Assembly: GCF_000238355.1 (NCBI RefSeq)
Contig: NZ_AHCA01000009.1
Location: 62,001-126,000, forward strand
DNA: 64,000 bases
Source of the DNA: Pseudoalteromonas haloplanktis ATCC 14393
GTDB taxonomy: Bacteria > Pseudomonadota > Gammaproteobacteria > Enterobacterales > Alteromonadaceae
Direction: 5' to 3'
Below the pieces are notes generated by a model. It did no database searches, was not told the DNA's origin, and saw only the letters and a list, made by a program, of their open reading frames with translations. Position 1 is the stretch's first letter; every line of letters begins with the position of its first letter. This document shows, piece by piece, positions 33,764 to 44,404 of this stretch. The position numbers and the translations under genes are program-made.

Positions 33764-35203
33764 TTAAGCTGTGCCACCCACTGTTAGGTTATCTATTTTC
33801 AGGCTTGGCTGACCAACGCCTACAGGGACGCTTTGGCCATCTTTACCACATACGCCTACGCCTTTATCAAGCGCTAAATCATTACCTACCATAGAGATTT
33901 GCTGCATAACCTCAGGACCGTTACCAATTAAGGTGGCACCTTTGATTGGCTGCGTAATTTTGCCATTTTCGATTAAATAAGCTTCAGAGGCACTGAATAC
34001 AAATTTACCTGAAGTGATATCCACTTGGCCGCCACCAAAGTTAGGCGCAAAAATACCTTTTTTAACGGTGCTGATAATATCGGCTTGGCTGTGCTCACCG
34101 CCTAACATATAAGTGTTGGTCATGCGCGGCATCGGTAAATGGGCGTATGATTCACGGCGTGCGTTACCTGTTGGGTTAACGCCCATCAAACGGGCATTCA
34201 TTTTATCTTGCATGTAGCCTTTTAAAATACCGTTTTCGATTAGAACGTTATAGGCTGCTGGCGTGCCTTCATCATCAACATTTAATGAACCACGACGATC
34301 GGCAATAGTGCCATCATCAACCACTGTACATAGCTCAGATGCCACTTTTTCGCCCACCTTACCACTAAACGCAGAGGCACCTTTGCGGTTAAAGTCACCT
34401 TCAAGACCGTGGCCTACGGCCTCATGCAGTAATACCCCCGGCCAGCCTGCACCAAGTACCACTTCCATCGTCCCAGCCGGTGCATCAACCGCCTCAAGGT
34501 TTACTTTAGCTTGGCGTACCGCCTCTTCAGCGTATTCCATCCAACGTGGTTTGCCATCAACTAACTCTTTAAAATAACCATAATCTAAACGCGCGCCACC
34601 ACCTGCACCACCGCGTTCGCGACGGCCATTTTTCTCTAGTAATACCGAGCAGTTTAAGCGGATTAACGGACGGATATCGGTGGCAAATGTACCATCACTG
34701 GCCGCTATTAATACTTCTTCATAGACCGCTGACATTGAACTGATCACTTGCTCTGCATCAGGGGCTAGTTCGCGAATATAGTTCTCAAGCTCGCGTAATA
34801 AACTTACTTTGTCGGTATCGCTCATACTTTGAATAGGTTGTAACGGGGCAAATTGTTGTTTTGCTGCTACATCACTAAATACTTGAATCGCTTTGCTTTC
34901 GCCTGCTTCGGCAATGCTACGTGCTGCGGTTGCCGCCTTATTTAGGGCTTCGAGGTTAATTGCGTCAGAGTATGAAAAACCGGTTTTTTCACCGCTAACG
35001 GCGCGTACTCCAACACCGCGCTCAACGTTGTAAGAGCCTTCTTTAACTAAACCGTCTTCAAGCACCCATGATTCGTGGTGACTTGATTGAAAATAAAGAT
35101 CTGCGTAATCAACGTTATGTTGATGAATAAAACCGAGCGTTTTTTCGAGTTCTTCTCGATTTAGCTGGCTGTCGTGTAGTAAATGCTGTTCAACCGAATT
35201 CAT
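33764..35203 (-). CDS. tldD: Metalloprotease subunit TldD
   Basis: With TldE (PmbA), TldD forms a zinc protease that degrades unfolded peptides and matures microcin B17, CcdA being another substrate. 479 residues with the family zinc motif [11 protein letters not shown] (HExxxH, about residue 260) and the third-ligand region near the C-terminal ANVCG-type block ([23 protein letters not shown]). No pmbA lies in this window. Its ATG overlaps the upstream nitrilase stop (ATGA). Last gene of the operon. Confidence 0.95.
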   Translation of the reverse strand: MNSVEQHLLHDSQLNREELEKTLGFIHQHNVDYADLYFQSSHHESWVLEDGLVKEGSYNVERGVGVRAVSGEKTGFSYSDAINLEALNKAATAARSIAEAGESKAIQVFSDVAAKQQFAPLQPIQSMSDTDKVSLLRELENYIRELAPDAEQVISSMSAVYEEVLIAASDGTFATDIRPLIRLNCSVLLEKNGRRERGGAGGGARLDYGYFKELVDGKPRWMEYAEEAVRQAKVNLEAVDAPAGTMEVVLGAGWPGVLLHEAVGHGLEGDFNRKGASAFSGKVGEKVASELCTVVDDGTIADRRGSLNVDDEGTPAAYNVLIENGILKGYMQDKMNARLMGVNPTGNARRESYAHLPMPRMTNTYMLGGEHSQADIISTVKKGIFAPNFGGGQVDITSGKFVFSASEAYLIENGKITQPIKGATLIGNGPEVMQQISMVGNDLALDKGVGVCGKDGQSVPVGVGQPSLKIDNLTVGGTA

Positions 35204-36009
35204 AATAAATGCTCTCTAAATCGTTGGTGAGATTGCACTGGCATATCTCGACGAATGGCGTGCAAGCGGTTTAAATCTGGCTGACAGCCAATAAACCCTG
35301 TGCCATTTGCAAGCTCGCTGAGGACATCGCCCCAAGGAGAAATAATAATACTGTGGCCATACGTTGTACGACCATTTTCATGCAGCCCCGCTTGGGCAGC
35401 GGCAATCACATAACTTTGGGTCTCTATTGCCCGCGCTGTGAGTAACGGCTGCCAATGAGCTGCGCCTGTTACAGCCGTAAAAGCACTAGGCACCAAAATG
35501 ATTTCAGCTCCAGCGCGTTGTAAGGCGCTAAACAAGCCACTAAAGCGTAGATCATAACATACTGTTAAGCCTATTTTACCAAACGGCGAATCCACTACAA
35601 CGATATCATTGCCCGCTTGCGTAAAGTGTGACTCGCGATACGCGCCTGTTCCATCAGCTACATCTACATCAAATAAATGCATCTTGTTGTATTGGGCGAC
35701 TACGTCACCTTGATTATTAAAAAGCAAAGAGGCAGCAAAATATTTGTCGTGCTCAGTGGCTATAGGTATAGTGCCTGCAGCAAGCCAAATATCGTACTGA
35801 CGACATAAGTTACTTAATTGCTGAAGATACACATCAATTTGCTTAGCAATGACAAGCGTTTGTTGACCACTTTTACTAAATACTAAAAAGCTTTCAGGTA
35901 AACAAACAAGTAATGGTCTGGTTACTGGCAGTTGTTGTAGCTGCTGCGTAAACTGCTCGATATTGGCATCAGCAGACAACCCTGAGCACATTTGTAATGC
36001 AACTATCAT
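35200..36009 (-). CDS. Carbon-nitrogen hydrolase (Nit1-like, probable deaminated-glutathione amidase)
   Basis: 269-residue nitrilase-superfamily enzyme. The catalytic triad is visible: Glu in LPESFLVF, Lys in [10 protein letters not shown] and Cys in LTVCYDLRF. The YRES region and PSAFT following the Cys are as in Nit1/YbeM enzymes that repair deaminated glutathione. The exact substrate cannot be read from sequence. Lies between yhdP and tldD, an arrangement common in gammaproteobacteria. Confidence 0.85.
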   Translation of the reverse strand: MIVALQMCSGLSADANIEQFTQQLQQLPVTRPLLVCLPESFLVFSKSGQQTLVIAKQIDVYLQQLSNLCRQYDIWLAAGTIPIATEHDKYFAASLLFNNQGDVVAQYNKMHLFDVDVADGTGAYRESHFTQAGNDIVVVDSPFGKIGLTVCYDLRFSGLFSALQRAGAEIILVPSAFTAVTGAAHWQPLLTARAIETQSYVIAAAQAGLHENGRTTYGHSIIISPWGDVLSELANGTGFIGCQPDLNRLHAIRRDMPVQSHQRFREHLL

Positions 36010-36019
36010 GGCTTACTCC

Positions 36020-39000
36020 TTACTGCGTGGCTGTAACAGCGGCATCTTTGAGTGTTAACTCATCTGATGTAGATGCTTGAGGTTGATTTTGTGCAGCTTG
36101 TGGAATAGTCACTTCGCGACTTTTACGATCAACTTCTTGTACAACAGGATCGTTCATACTGCCCGTCACTTTAAAGTTTATTTCTGAAATAACCCGCGCG
36201 GAATGAATCACCTTATCAATCGCCAGCGCAGCTAACCCCGTCACAGGATTAACCATCCAAGCAACAATCACAGGAATACTTGAGGTCACTTGCGGCGCCA
36301 CAGCTAAGTCGTAATCAATTTCCATAGTATTGAGGTTAGTGTGGCCTTTAATCGTTAAATCCGCCGGTACGCCATCCATTTTGGTGTCTTGCGTGTACGC
36401 TATCCCTTTATCTAACTGCATTGTTCCTTGTAGGCTGTTATAGAAAAAACCTTTTGAAAACACATCCCTAAAATCGAGTTTTAGTTTTCGCACTAGAGAG
36501 TCAAGGCTAAGTAAAGAAAACACCCGTGCTCCGCCATCGCTTATCTCTGCTAAATGCCCTTCACCTAAACGCCAATCTAACTCCCCTGACAAGCTAGCTA
36601 TATCAAATAAATAAGGCGCGTCTTGCCACGCAAGGTTAAATTTAATGTCAGCGGTAGAATCTTTTACAGTGGTGGTGATATCAAATTCATCAAACAGCTC
36701 GCCAATATCGTCGCTTTGCATATTGCCATTAAACTGGCTCGTGCCTTTTTGCCATTGCCCTCTTGCTCGCAATATATGCTCACCTTTATCAACCACTAAT
36801 TCGGACACGGTGAGTTTATGGCCGTCACCATAAAGTGATGCACTCACTTTATCGAGTTGGTAAGTGGCAACTTTACAGTCAGCACATTCAAACTCAATGG
36901 CGGGTAAGTCACTTAGCCAGCTGTAATCTTGCTCTGTGTCTGATAGGGGTAATTCATCCGTGGTGGGCATAAAATTAACCCGTAAATAATCACTAGCAAT
37001 ATGAATTGGTCGACTTGATTTATCTAGTGGTATCAGCACTTGCGAGCGAAGCTCTTTAGCGTTAAGGCGCAAGCTTAAATCACTAGCAATAGGTGCTAAA
37101 CGCATTTCAAAGTCATGAAAGGCAATATCGGCTACAGTTAATTGCTGTATCGTGCCCACAACCTCTTTCAGTGGTGGCAATACACCTTGTGTATCCGATT
37201 CTACTTGGCTAACTGTAATGATCTGCTGGATCAAGTCAAGCCAAGGTAATAAATCCGTTTGCTCTAAATCAATGGCTACACTAAGGTCTTGTTGGTTTAA
37301 CCCTAAATCTTGTTCGCCTAAAATAAGGTGCGCATTACTAAATATGCCGCTGCTATTGACTAAAATACCGTTGAAATATAAATTTTCATTAATATTTGCA
37401 GTGATCAAATTAGAGATTTCATCGCCTTGAATAACCGCAGTTAGCGGCCAAGGTTCAGTAACCTTTTTACTATAAGGCGCAGGCAGTTCACTGCTCAACC
37501 CTTGTAGCTGCGAACTCACATTTGCGCGATAATTAAAACCATCTGTCAAAAAGTTAAGCGCAAGATTAATCGCCACTTCACTTTCGCCATGCAGGTAATC
37601 TTTTAATAAACCTTGGCCATGTGAAATTAAAGTATCGGCATCCAGCAGCGCTTTTATATCTATATCGGCACGGTAGTTTTGCGCAATACTTTTGCCCTGA
37701 AAGTTTACTTTTAGTGGCATGCCTAACCAATTGGCTTGCGCATTTTTTAAGGTGATCTGATCATCATTAAAATAGAGTTTACCGGTTACACCTTCCAGCT
37801 GAAGTCCTGGCTGTGCTAAATACACGGGCAGATTGTTTAAATTAACGGTGCCTTTGGCTTTTACATCAAGCTCATTCAAATCAACAAGTAGCTCAATATT
37901 AGCGCTGGCATTGCCCTTACCTTGGATCACCTCAAATACGTTCGCTAATGGATCGGCAATTGGCGTTGCTTTAAAAAACGGTAATAGCTTTTGCACATCT
38001 GCCTGCTTGTTAATTTTTACGCTTAGCACATCCGCATTCATCAAATCCGCAATACTCACATGCACAGCATCAGCAACAGCTAAATTGACCAATTGCCCCT
38101 GTTGAGAATAAATGTCCATACGCTGATTTTCAAAGTGCAATTTTGCACGACCCTTAGTTACTGCAGGCCAATCAGGAGTAAACTGGTAATGTGCGTTATC
38201 AACTTGGGCTAACACCTCAAACTGCCCTGAATTATCGGCAAACGGAAAGCCGGTTAATGGTCCTGAAAACAACACTTGCGCCAGAGTAAGCTCGCCACCT
38301 TTAATTGCTCCGGTTAAGTAATCAACTAGGCTTGCTGTCATTACTGGCCGCGGGAAATAATGACTGGCGATACTAGCGTCAGGTGCAAAGGCTTCAGCGT
38401 ATAAATCAAGTCGCGGCTGTTCGCCTAAGCTGAGCTTCATTTCGCCAGCAAGGGTAACTTCGTCGTTATCAAGCCAAATATTATCACTGCTGATCTGCCA
38501 ACCTTGTTCGCTATTGGCTAAATCAATTTGCATATTAAGCTGATTATACTTAATAGGGTGACTAAAGGTGTCACCGGTCAGTAGTTCGTTATTTTCACCA
38601 AACAGGTTTATCCGACCCCGATCTTGATTTATCAAGCCATCAACCAATACCCCTTGGACTGCGGGTACGCCTTGTTTAGCAAGCCAACCTATCTGCTGTG
38701 CTTCAAACCATAACTGCCACTGCTGCGCAGAGCTAAATTGCAAATATGCATGCTCAACTTGGCCGCTAGGCTGACGAGTTAATAGCGGCTCTAAAGCTGA
38801 AAAATCACTAAGTTGCGCCAGTTTTGTGACTAGCTCAAAGTCCAACTGCTGCAGCCAAAATTGCTGCTGGTTGTTATCTAACTGCGCTTCAAATTGAAAA
38901 TCTGGCCACTGTTGTTGATCATTGGAAATAGCAAGCCCAGAGCTCTTTAACCGCCAACCTTGTTGCCATGGGTAGAGCTCAAATCCCCCTTCACTTAAAC

Positions 39001-39865
39001 TAAATTGGTGGCTCTTTGTATCTTGCTGCCAATGAATAAAACTCGGTAACCATTTAACCGTAACATCTTTGATCAAGCCATTCTCAATACTTAACCATGA
39101 CTCTAAGTTGATATCTGAATTAAACTGCTCTTTCTCGGTATTTATGTATTGCGCTAACCATTTAGAGACATCAACATTACTGGCTTGCACATAAATATCG
39201 CCTAGCATGGTCTCAAGAGTTGAACCTGTCAGCGCCAAGCGCGCATCGAAGGTGCCGACTGAAATCCCCGGTACAGCGAGCGTGCCGCTGCCTAAGTGTT
39301 GCTCAGGCTGGTTTTGCCAAACGATGTTTTCTAGAATTAAACGGCGTTCTTTACCGTCGCCTAACATAAAATTAAGGCTACTATTTTCAACGGCAAAATG
39401 CCCTGTTTCACCCAAAAATAACCCTTCAATCAGCTCTTTTTGTTCAAACGATACATCACCACTTTTTGAATCCAACATAGTTGGCAGATCAACATTTGCA
39501 TGAAAGCCGTTGATCACAAAGTAACTCGATTTTAATTGCCGAGTTTTAATGGTTTCCCATATGTTTAGCTCAAGGCTGGCTTTGGCAATAGTGAGTGCAA
39601 TAGGCGAGGTTTTATTATCTTCAAAGCTTATCTCTTCCAATACTATGGCAGGCCCTTTGCCATGCCAACTGGCAGAAATAGCCCCAATCGATAAGTTAAC
39701 GGCAAACTTATCAAATAGGTAGTCTTCAATGTCCCCTTTGTAGTCATTAGCATACGGTAGAGTATATTTAAGAACTGAAACAACAACGGCCAGCAATACC
39801 AGTGTTATGGCACATATTTGCCATAACTTGCGGATACAAAAAAAACAGACCGTCTTTGCTTTCAT
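36020..39865 (-). CDS. yhdP: YhdP, AsmA-like phospholipid transport protein
   Basis: 1281 residues: one N-terminal membrane segment (about 14-34, ICAITLVLLAVVVSVL), then a very long beta-rich periplasmic part with AsmA/DUF3971 character and a C-terminal AsmA-type region (TMQLDKGIAYTQDTKMDGVPADLTIKG... PVIVAWMVNPVTGLAALAIDK). YhdP, with TamB and YdbH, is believed to bridge the periplasm and carry phospholipids to the outer membrane. Overlaps the rng stop by one base. Confidence 0.92.
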   Translation of the reverse strand: MKAKTVCFFCIRKLWQICAITLVLLAVVVSVLKYTLPYANDYKGDIEDYLFDKFAVNLSIGAISASWHGKGPAIVLEEISFEDNKTSPIALTIAKASLELNIWETIKTRQLKSSYFVINGFHANVDLPTMLDSKSGDVSFEQKELIEGLFLGETGHFAVENSSLNFMLGDGKERRLILENIVWQNQPEQHLGSGTLAVPGISVGTFDARLALTGSTLETMLGDIYVQASNVDVSKWLAQYINTEKEQFNSDINLESWLSIENGLIKDVTVKWLPSFIHWQQDTKSHQFSLSEGGFELYPWQQGWRLKSSGLAISNDQQQWPDFQFEAQLDNNQQQFWLQQLDFELVTKLAQLSDFSALEPLLTRQPSGQVEHAYLQFSSAQQWQLWFEAQQIGWLAKQGVPAVQGVLVDGLINQDRGRINLFGENNELLTGDTFSHPIKYNQLNMQIDLANSEQGWQISSDNIWLDNDEVTLAGEMKLSLGEQPRLDLYAEAFAPDASIASHYFPRPVMTASLVDYLTGAIKGGELTLAQVLFSGPLTGFPFADNSGQFEVLAQVDNAHYQFTPDWPAVTKGRAKLHFENQRMDIYSQQGQLVNLAVADAVHVSIADLMNADVLSVKINKQADVQKLLPFFKATPIADPLANVFEVIQGKGNASANIELLVDLNELDVKAKGTVNLNNLPVYLAQPGLQLEGVTGKLYFNDDQITLKNAQANWLGMPLKVNFQGKSIAQNYRADIDIKALLDADTLISHGQGLLKDYLHGESEVAINLALNFLTDGFNYRANVSSQLQGLSSELPAPYSKKVTEPWPLTAVIQGDEISNLITANINENLYFNGILVNSSGIFSNAHLILGEQDLGLNQQDLSVAIDLEQTDLLPWLDLIQQIITVSQVESDTQGVLPPLKEVVGTIQQLTVADIAFHDFEMRLAPIASDLSLRLNAKELRSQVLIPLDKSSRPIHIASDYLRVNFMPTTDELPLSDTEQDYSWLSDLPAIEFECADCKVATYQLDKVSASLYGDGHKLTVSELVVDKGEHILRARGQWQKGTSQFNGNMQSDDIGELFDEFDITTTVKDSTADIKFNLAWQDAPYLFDIASLSGELDWRLGEGHLAEISDGGARVFSLLSLDSLVRKLKLDFRDVFSKGFFYNSLQGTMQLDKGIAYTQDTKMDGVPADLTIKGHTNLNTMEIDYDLAVAPQVTSSIPVIVAWMVNPVTGLAALAIDKVIHSARVISEINFKVTGSMNDPVVQEVDRKSREVTIPQAAQNQPQASTSDELTLKDAAVTATQ

Positions 39866-41337
39866 TACATCATAACCACATCAAACTGTTCTTGACTATA
39901 CAGACTTTCGGTTTGGATACTGACTTGCTTGCCAATAAATAATTCAAGCTCAGCAAGGTTATGATACTCATCATTCAATAGCGCTTCACTAACCGCAGGA
40001 GCGGCGTAAACCATAAATTTATCAGCAGCATAGGCGCGGTTTACGCGTACAATCTCACGCAGTATTTCATAACAAACCGTTTCCACTGTTTTTTGCGAAC
40101 CACGCCCAGAACAAGCCGGGCACACGTCACACAAAATATGCTCCAGACTTTCACGAGTACGCTTTCGGGTCATTTCCACTAACCCCAGTGCTGATAAGCC
40201 ATTGATATTCGATTTAACGCGGTCTTTGGCTAACGCAGATTCCAATGAATGCAATACGCGACGTTTATGTTCTTCGCTTACCATATCAATAAAGTCGATA
40301 ATGATAATCCCACCTAAATTGCGTAGCCTAAGTTGGCGAGCAATGGCTGAGGTGGCTTCTACGTTAGTGTTAAAAATGGTTTCTTCAAGATTGCGGTGAC
40401 CTACAAATGCCCCCGTATTTACATCAACTGTGGTCATCGCCTCAGTTTGATCGATAATTAAATAGCCGCCAGATTTTAAGGTTACTTTGCGATGTAGCGC
40501 TTTTTGAATTTCGTTTTCAACATCAAACAAATCAAAAATAGGTCGCTCGCCTGGGTAGTACTCTAATGCCTCAGAAAGAATAGGCACAAACTCTGCTGTA
40601 AAGCTTTTCAACTCTTCATAGGTAAGTTTTGAGTCAACCCGAATGCGTTCCATGTCTTCACCTACGTAATCACGTAAAGTGCGAAATGCTAAGGTTAAAT
40701 CTTCATGAAGAATACTTTCTTTACTGGTTTTTTTGCGCTTCGTGACTATTTTTTTCCAAAGTTTTTTTAAAAACTCAGCATCGTGGCGCAGCTCAGCTTC
40801 GCTGGCTCCTTCAGCAGCAGTACGAACGATAAAGCTGCCGTCTTCGTCGCCATATTCACCAACAATGCTTTTTAAGCGCGCACGCTCTTCTTCACTTTCA
40901 ATACGCTGACTGACTCCAACATGGGTGGCATCAGGCATAAAGACTAAGTAACGAGATGGGATTGTGATATCTGTGGTTAAACGCGCACCTTTAGTGCCAA
41001 GTGGATCTTTAACCACTTGCACCATAATGTACTGACCTTGGCGAACTAATTCGCGAATATCTTGTACTTTTTTGATGGGTTGCTCGTCAACACCTTCAAC
41101 AATCGAGGCGCTGTTAACGATATCAGAGGCATGTAAAAAAGCCGCTTTATCTAAACCTATATCAACAAATGCAGCTTGCATCCCCGGCAGCACGCGGCTT
41201 ATTTTGCCAAGGTAAATATTACCGACGATACCTAAATTGCCAATACGTTCTAGTTGAATTTCTTGTAATACACCGTTTTCAATCAGGGCAACACGGCTTT
41301 CACTTGGTGTGACGTTGATCAGTAATTCTATACTCAT
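39865..41337 (-). CDS. rng: Ribonuclease G
   Basis: Endoribonuclease related to RNase E, trimming 16S rRNA 5' ends and decaying some mRNAs. 490 residues: N-terminal S1 domain (NIYLGKISRVLPGMQAAFVDIGLDKAAFLHASD, about 38-75), the 5'-sensor and DNase-I-like subdomain with catalytic aspartates in TTVDVNTGAFVG and IIIDFIDM, and the zinc-link cysteines CPACSGRG. Starts 1 bp after maf's stop. Confidence 0.96.
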   Translation of the reverse strand: MSIELLINVTPSESRVALIENGVLQEIQLERIGNLGIVGNIYLGKISRVLPGMQAAFVDIGLDKAAFLHASDIVNSASIVEGVDEQPIKKVQDIRELVRQGQYIMVQVVKDPLGTKGARLTTDITIPSRYLVFMPDATHVGVSQRIESEEERARLKSIVGEYGDEDGSFIVRTAAEGASEAELRHDAEFLKKLWKKIVTKRKKTSKESILHEDLTLAFRTLRDYVGEDMERIRVDSKLTYEELKSFTAEFVPILSEALEYYPGERPIFDLFDVENEIQKALHRKVTLKSGGYLIIDQTEAMTTVDVNTGAFVGHRNLEETIFNTNVEATSAIARQLRLRNLGGIIIIDFIDMVSEEHKRRVLHSLESALAKDRVKSNINGLSALGLVEMTRKRTRESLEHILCDVCPACSGRGSQKTVETVCYEILREIVRVNRAYAADKFMVYAAPAVSEALLNDEYHNLAELELFIGKQVSIQTESLYSQEQFDVVMM

Positions 41338-41338
41338 G

Positions 41339-41908
41339 TTACCTACTTAAGAATTCGCTTAATAATTTTTCGCACTCATATAAAGGTAAGCCGACAACCG
41401 CAAAATAGCTACCCGAAATATGAGTAACAAAGCGCCCACCTAATCCTTGAATGCCATAACCTCCGGCTTTATCTTGTGGCTCACCACTTTGCCAGTAGGC
41501 TTCTAATTCTTGTTCTGAGAGTGTTTTAAAGCTCACTTGAGTTGTTACAACACAGCTCATTACTCGTTGTTCAGTTGCAAACGCAATGGCCGTTAATACT
41601 TCATGGCTGCGCCCTGACAAACGCTTTAGAGTTGCCATAAAGTCAGCTTTATCACGCGGTTTGCCAAGAGATTGGTTATCAATAACAACAACGGTATCAC
41701 TACCGAGTACTGGGCGATCTGTGTATCCCATTGCAACCCCGGCTTGCGCTTTTAAACGCGCTAAACGCTCAACAAGTTCGAGCGGGGTTTCATTTGCTAG
41801 TGGGCTTTCATCAGCATCAACACTAAATTGTGAGAATGGGACGCCAAGCTGAGTTAGCAACTCTTTGCGCCTTGGGGAAGCTGACGCTAAATAAATGGCG
41901 GTTTGCAT
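41339..41908 (-). CDS. maf: Maf-like dTTP/UTP pyrophosphatase
   Basis: 189 residues of the Maf/YhdE family, which hydrolyse modified and canonical nucleoside triphosphates and affect septation when overproduced. Motifs: LASASPRRKELLTQLG (residues 7-22), VDADESP, VLGSDTVV, GKPRDKADF, and DKAGGYGIQGLGG. The genomic place beside mreD matches yhdE of E. coli. ATG overlaps the mreD stop (TAATG). Confidence 0.93.
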   Translation of the reverse strand: MQTAIYLASASPRRKELLTQLGVPFSQFSVDADESPLANETPLELVERLARLKAQAGVAMGYTDRPVLGSDTVVVIDNQSLGKPRDKADFMATLKRLSGRSHEVLTAIAFATEQRVMSCVVTTQVSFKTLSEQELEAYWQSGEPQDKAGGYGIQGLGGRFVTHISGSYFAVVGLPLYECEKLLSEFLSR

Positions 41909-42387
41909 TATCTGATCCTGAAATGACGACGATACTTACGTAACAATAAGAAAATCCAAGGCCAACTTAACATGCCAGTTACGACAGGCCATAAATACTG
42001 CGGGTTAAAATAAACATCCATTAAAAAATGATTCAACCAAAACTGCATTAAATGATACAAGGTTAAAAACAAGCCAACGAGTATTGCTTGCTGCCAAATT
42101 GAAAAGTTACGAATTTTTTGAAAGTTACTGGCAGTGACAAAAATACAAATTGAATACGTCAGTGAGTTAACCCCAAGTGGTGAACCTGTAGCCAAGTCAA
42201 TTAATAGCCCCACCACCCAAGCAGTACCAATATTTAGTCGATGTGGTACCGCTAACGACCAATACATTAATACTAATAACACCCAATCAGGACGAAAGGG
42301 CTCAAACGAAAAGGGTAATGGCACCAATGCCATGATCAAAGCGAAAAAGATGCTCACGGCAATTAACAAAAAGTAGCGGCTATTCAT
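41908..42387 (-). CDS. mreD: Rod shape-determining protein MreD
   Basis: 159 residues, about five membrane segments with few charged loops (for example YFLLIAVSIFFALIMALVPLP at the N-terminus; LATGSPLGVNSLTYSICIF in the middle). Integral part of the elongasome linking MreC with RodA/PBP2. Overlaps mreC by 8 bp. Confidence 0.93.
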   Translation of the reverse strand: MNSRYFLLIAVSIFFALIMALVPLPFSFEPFRPDWVLLVLMYWSLAVPHRLNIGTAWVVGLLIDLATGSPLGVNSLTYSICIFVTASNFQKIRNFSIWQQAILVGLFLTLYHLMQFWLNHFLMDVYFNPQYLWPVVTGMLSWPWIFLLLRKYRRHFRIR

Positions 42388-43221
42388 TACTAATAGTTTC
42401 CTGCTGATTACGCCATAAGATCACAAGTAAACGGATCCGATCTAACTGCGCAATTGGCTCTGCGTAAACTTGTGCAAATGGCTGGCCTTCATCACGATTA
42501 ATTTCAGTTACCACAGCCACAGGGTAACCTTCAGGAAACGTACCACCTAGCCCCGATGTCACCAATACATCGCCAATGCGTACATCTAAGCTGTGTGGAA
42601 CATGAGAGAGCTTCACTGCATTAATTTTACCAATGCCTTCAACCACAGTACGCACATCATTACGCAAAATACGCACCGGTGTGGCATGGGTTGTATCGGT
42701 CATCAGTAATACACGAGAGGTTGTTGAACCAACTTTAGTAAGCTGCCCGACAACACCCATTTCATCAATAACCGCTTGCCCTTCACTTATTCCATCAATA
42801 GTGCCACGGTTGATCACCACTTGATGGCTATAAGGGTTAGAGTGCACTGAAAGCACTTGCGCGATTATCTTACGATTTGAGTGTTTAGCAGAAGACCCTA
42901 ATAAAGCGCGAAGCTTTTGGTTTTCTTTGCTTAAAAATTGATATTGCTGAAGCTGCTCACTTTGCAGTAATTGTTTTTTCTTTAGTGCTTCGTTTTCTGT
43001 CAGTAGTTGATCGCGCGTGTGCAAGCTTTTAGCGCCAAGGCTAAATACTTCATAAGGCAAGTTAGCTAAATACAGTAACGGGCTCACTAAGGTATTTAAA
43101 CTCGTGCGTACTGTAGTGCCACCTTGGGTATAGCGATCGCCGACGATCAACATAACACTCAATACCACTGCGACAAAAAGCCGCAGTTGTAAAGAAATGG
43201 CACGCCCAAACATTAATTTCA

Positions 43222-43222
<1 letters not shown>
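42380..43222 (-). CDS. mreC: Rod shape-determining protein MreC
   Basis: 280 residues: short cytoplasmic tail, one membrane segment (about 10-26), a periplasmic coiled coil (ENEALKKKQLLQSEQLQQYQ, about 77-105) and the two beta-barrel-like domains including INRGTIDGISEGQAVID and VTSGLGGTFPEGYPVA. Scaffold for PBP2-RodA in elongation. Overlaps mreB stop by one base (TAATG). Confidence 0.95.
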
Positions 43223-44298
<1,076 letters not shown>

Positions 44299-44319
44299 TT
44301 AGCTAATGCACTTTAACAT

Positions 44320-44335
44320 GCTGAACCAGTTCAGC
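44320..44335. promoter_or_regulatory. 16-bp palindrome in the mreB upstream region
   Basis: GCTGAACCAGTTCAGC: perfect inverted repeats GCTGAAC and GTTCAGC around CA. It lies 55 bp before the mreB start. It could be an operator or a small hairpin in the leader; no clear promoter hexamers were found to decide. Confidence 0.35.
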
Positions 44336-44369
44336 AATAAAAAGCGTAGCTACCTTTGTTAATTAGTTA

Positions 44370-44394
44370 AAAAAGGAAGCATTGCTTCCTTTTT
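44370..44394. terminator. Terminator of the SUMF-domain gene
   Basis: AAAAAGGAAGC pairs with GCTTCCTTTTT around a 3-nt loop, with U-runs on both strands. Lies just after the minus-strand SUMF gene and before mreB, so it separates the two transcription units. Confidence 0.8.
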
Positions 44395-44404
44395 AAATTA
44401 TTTT

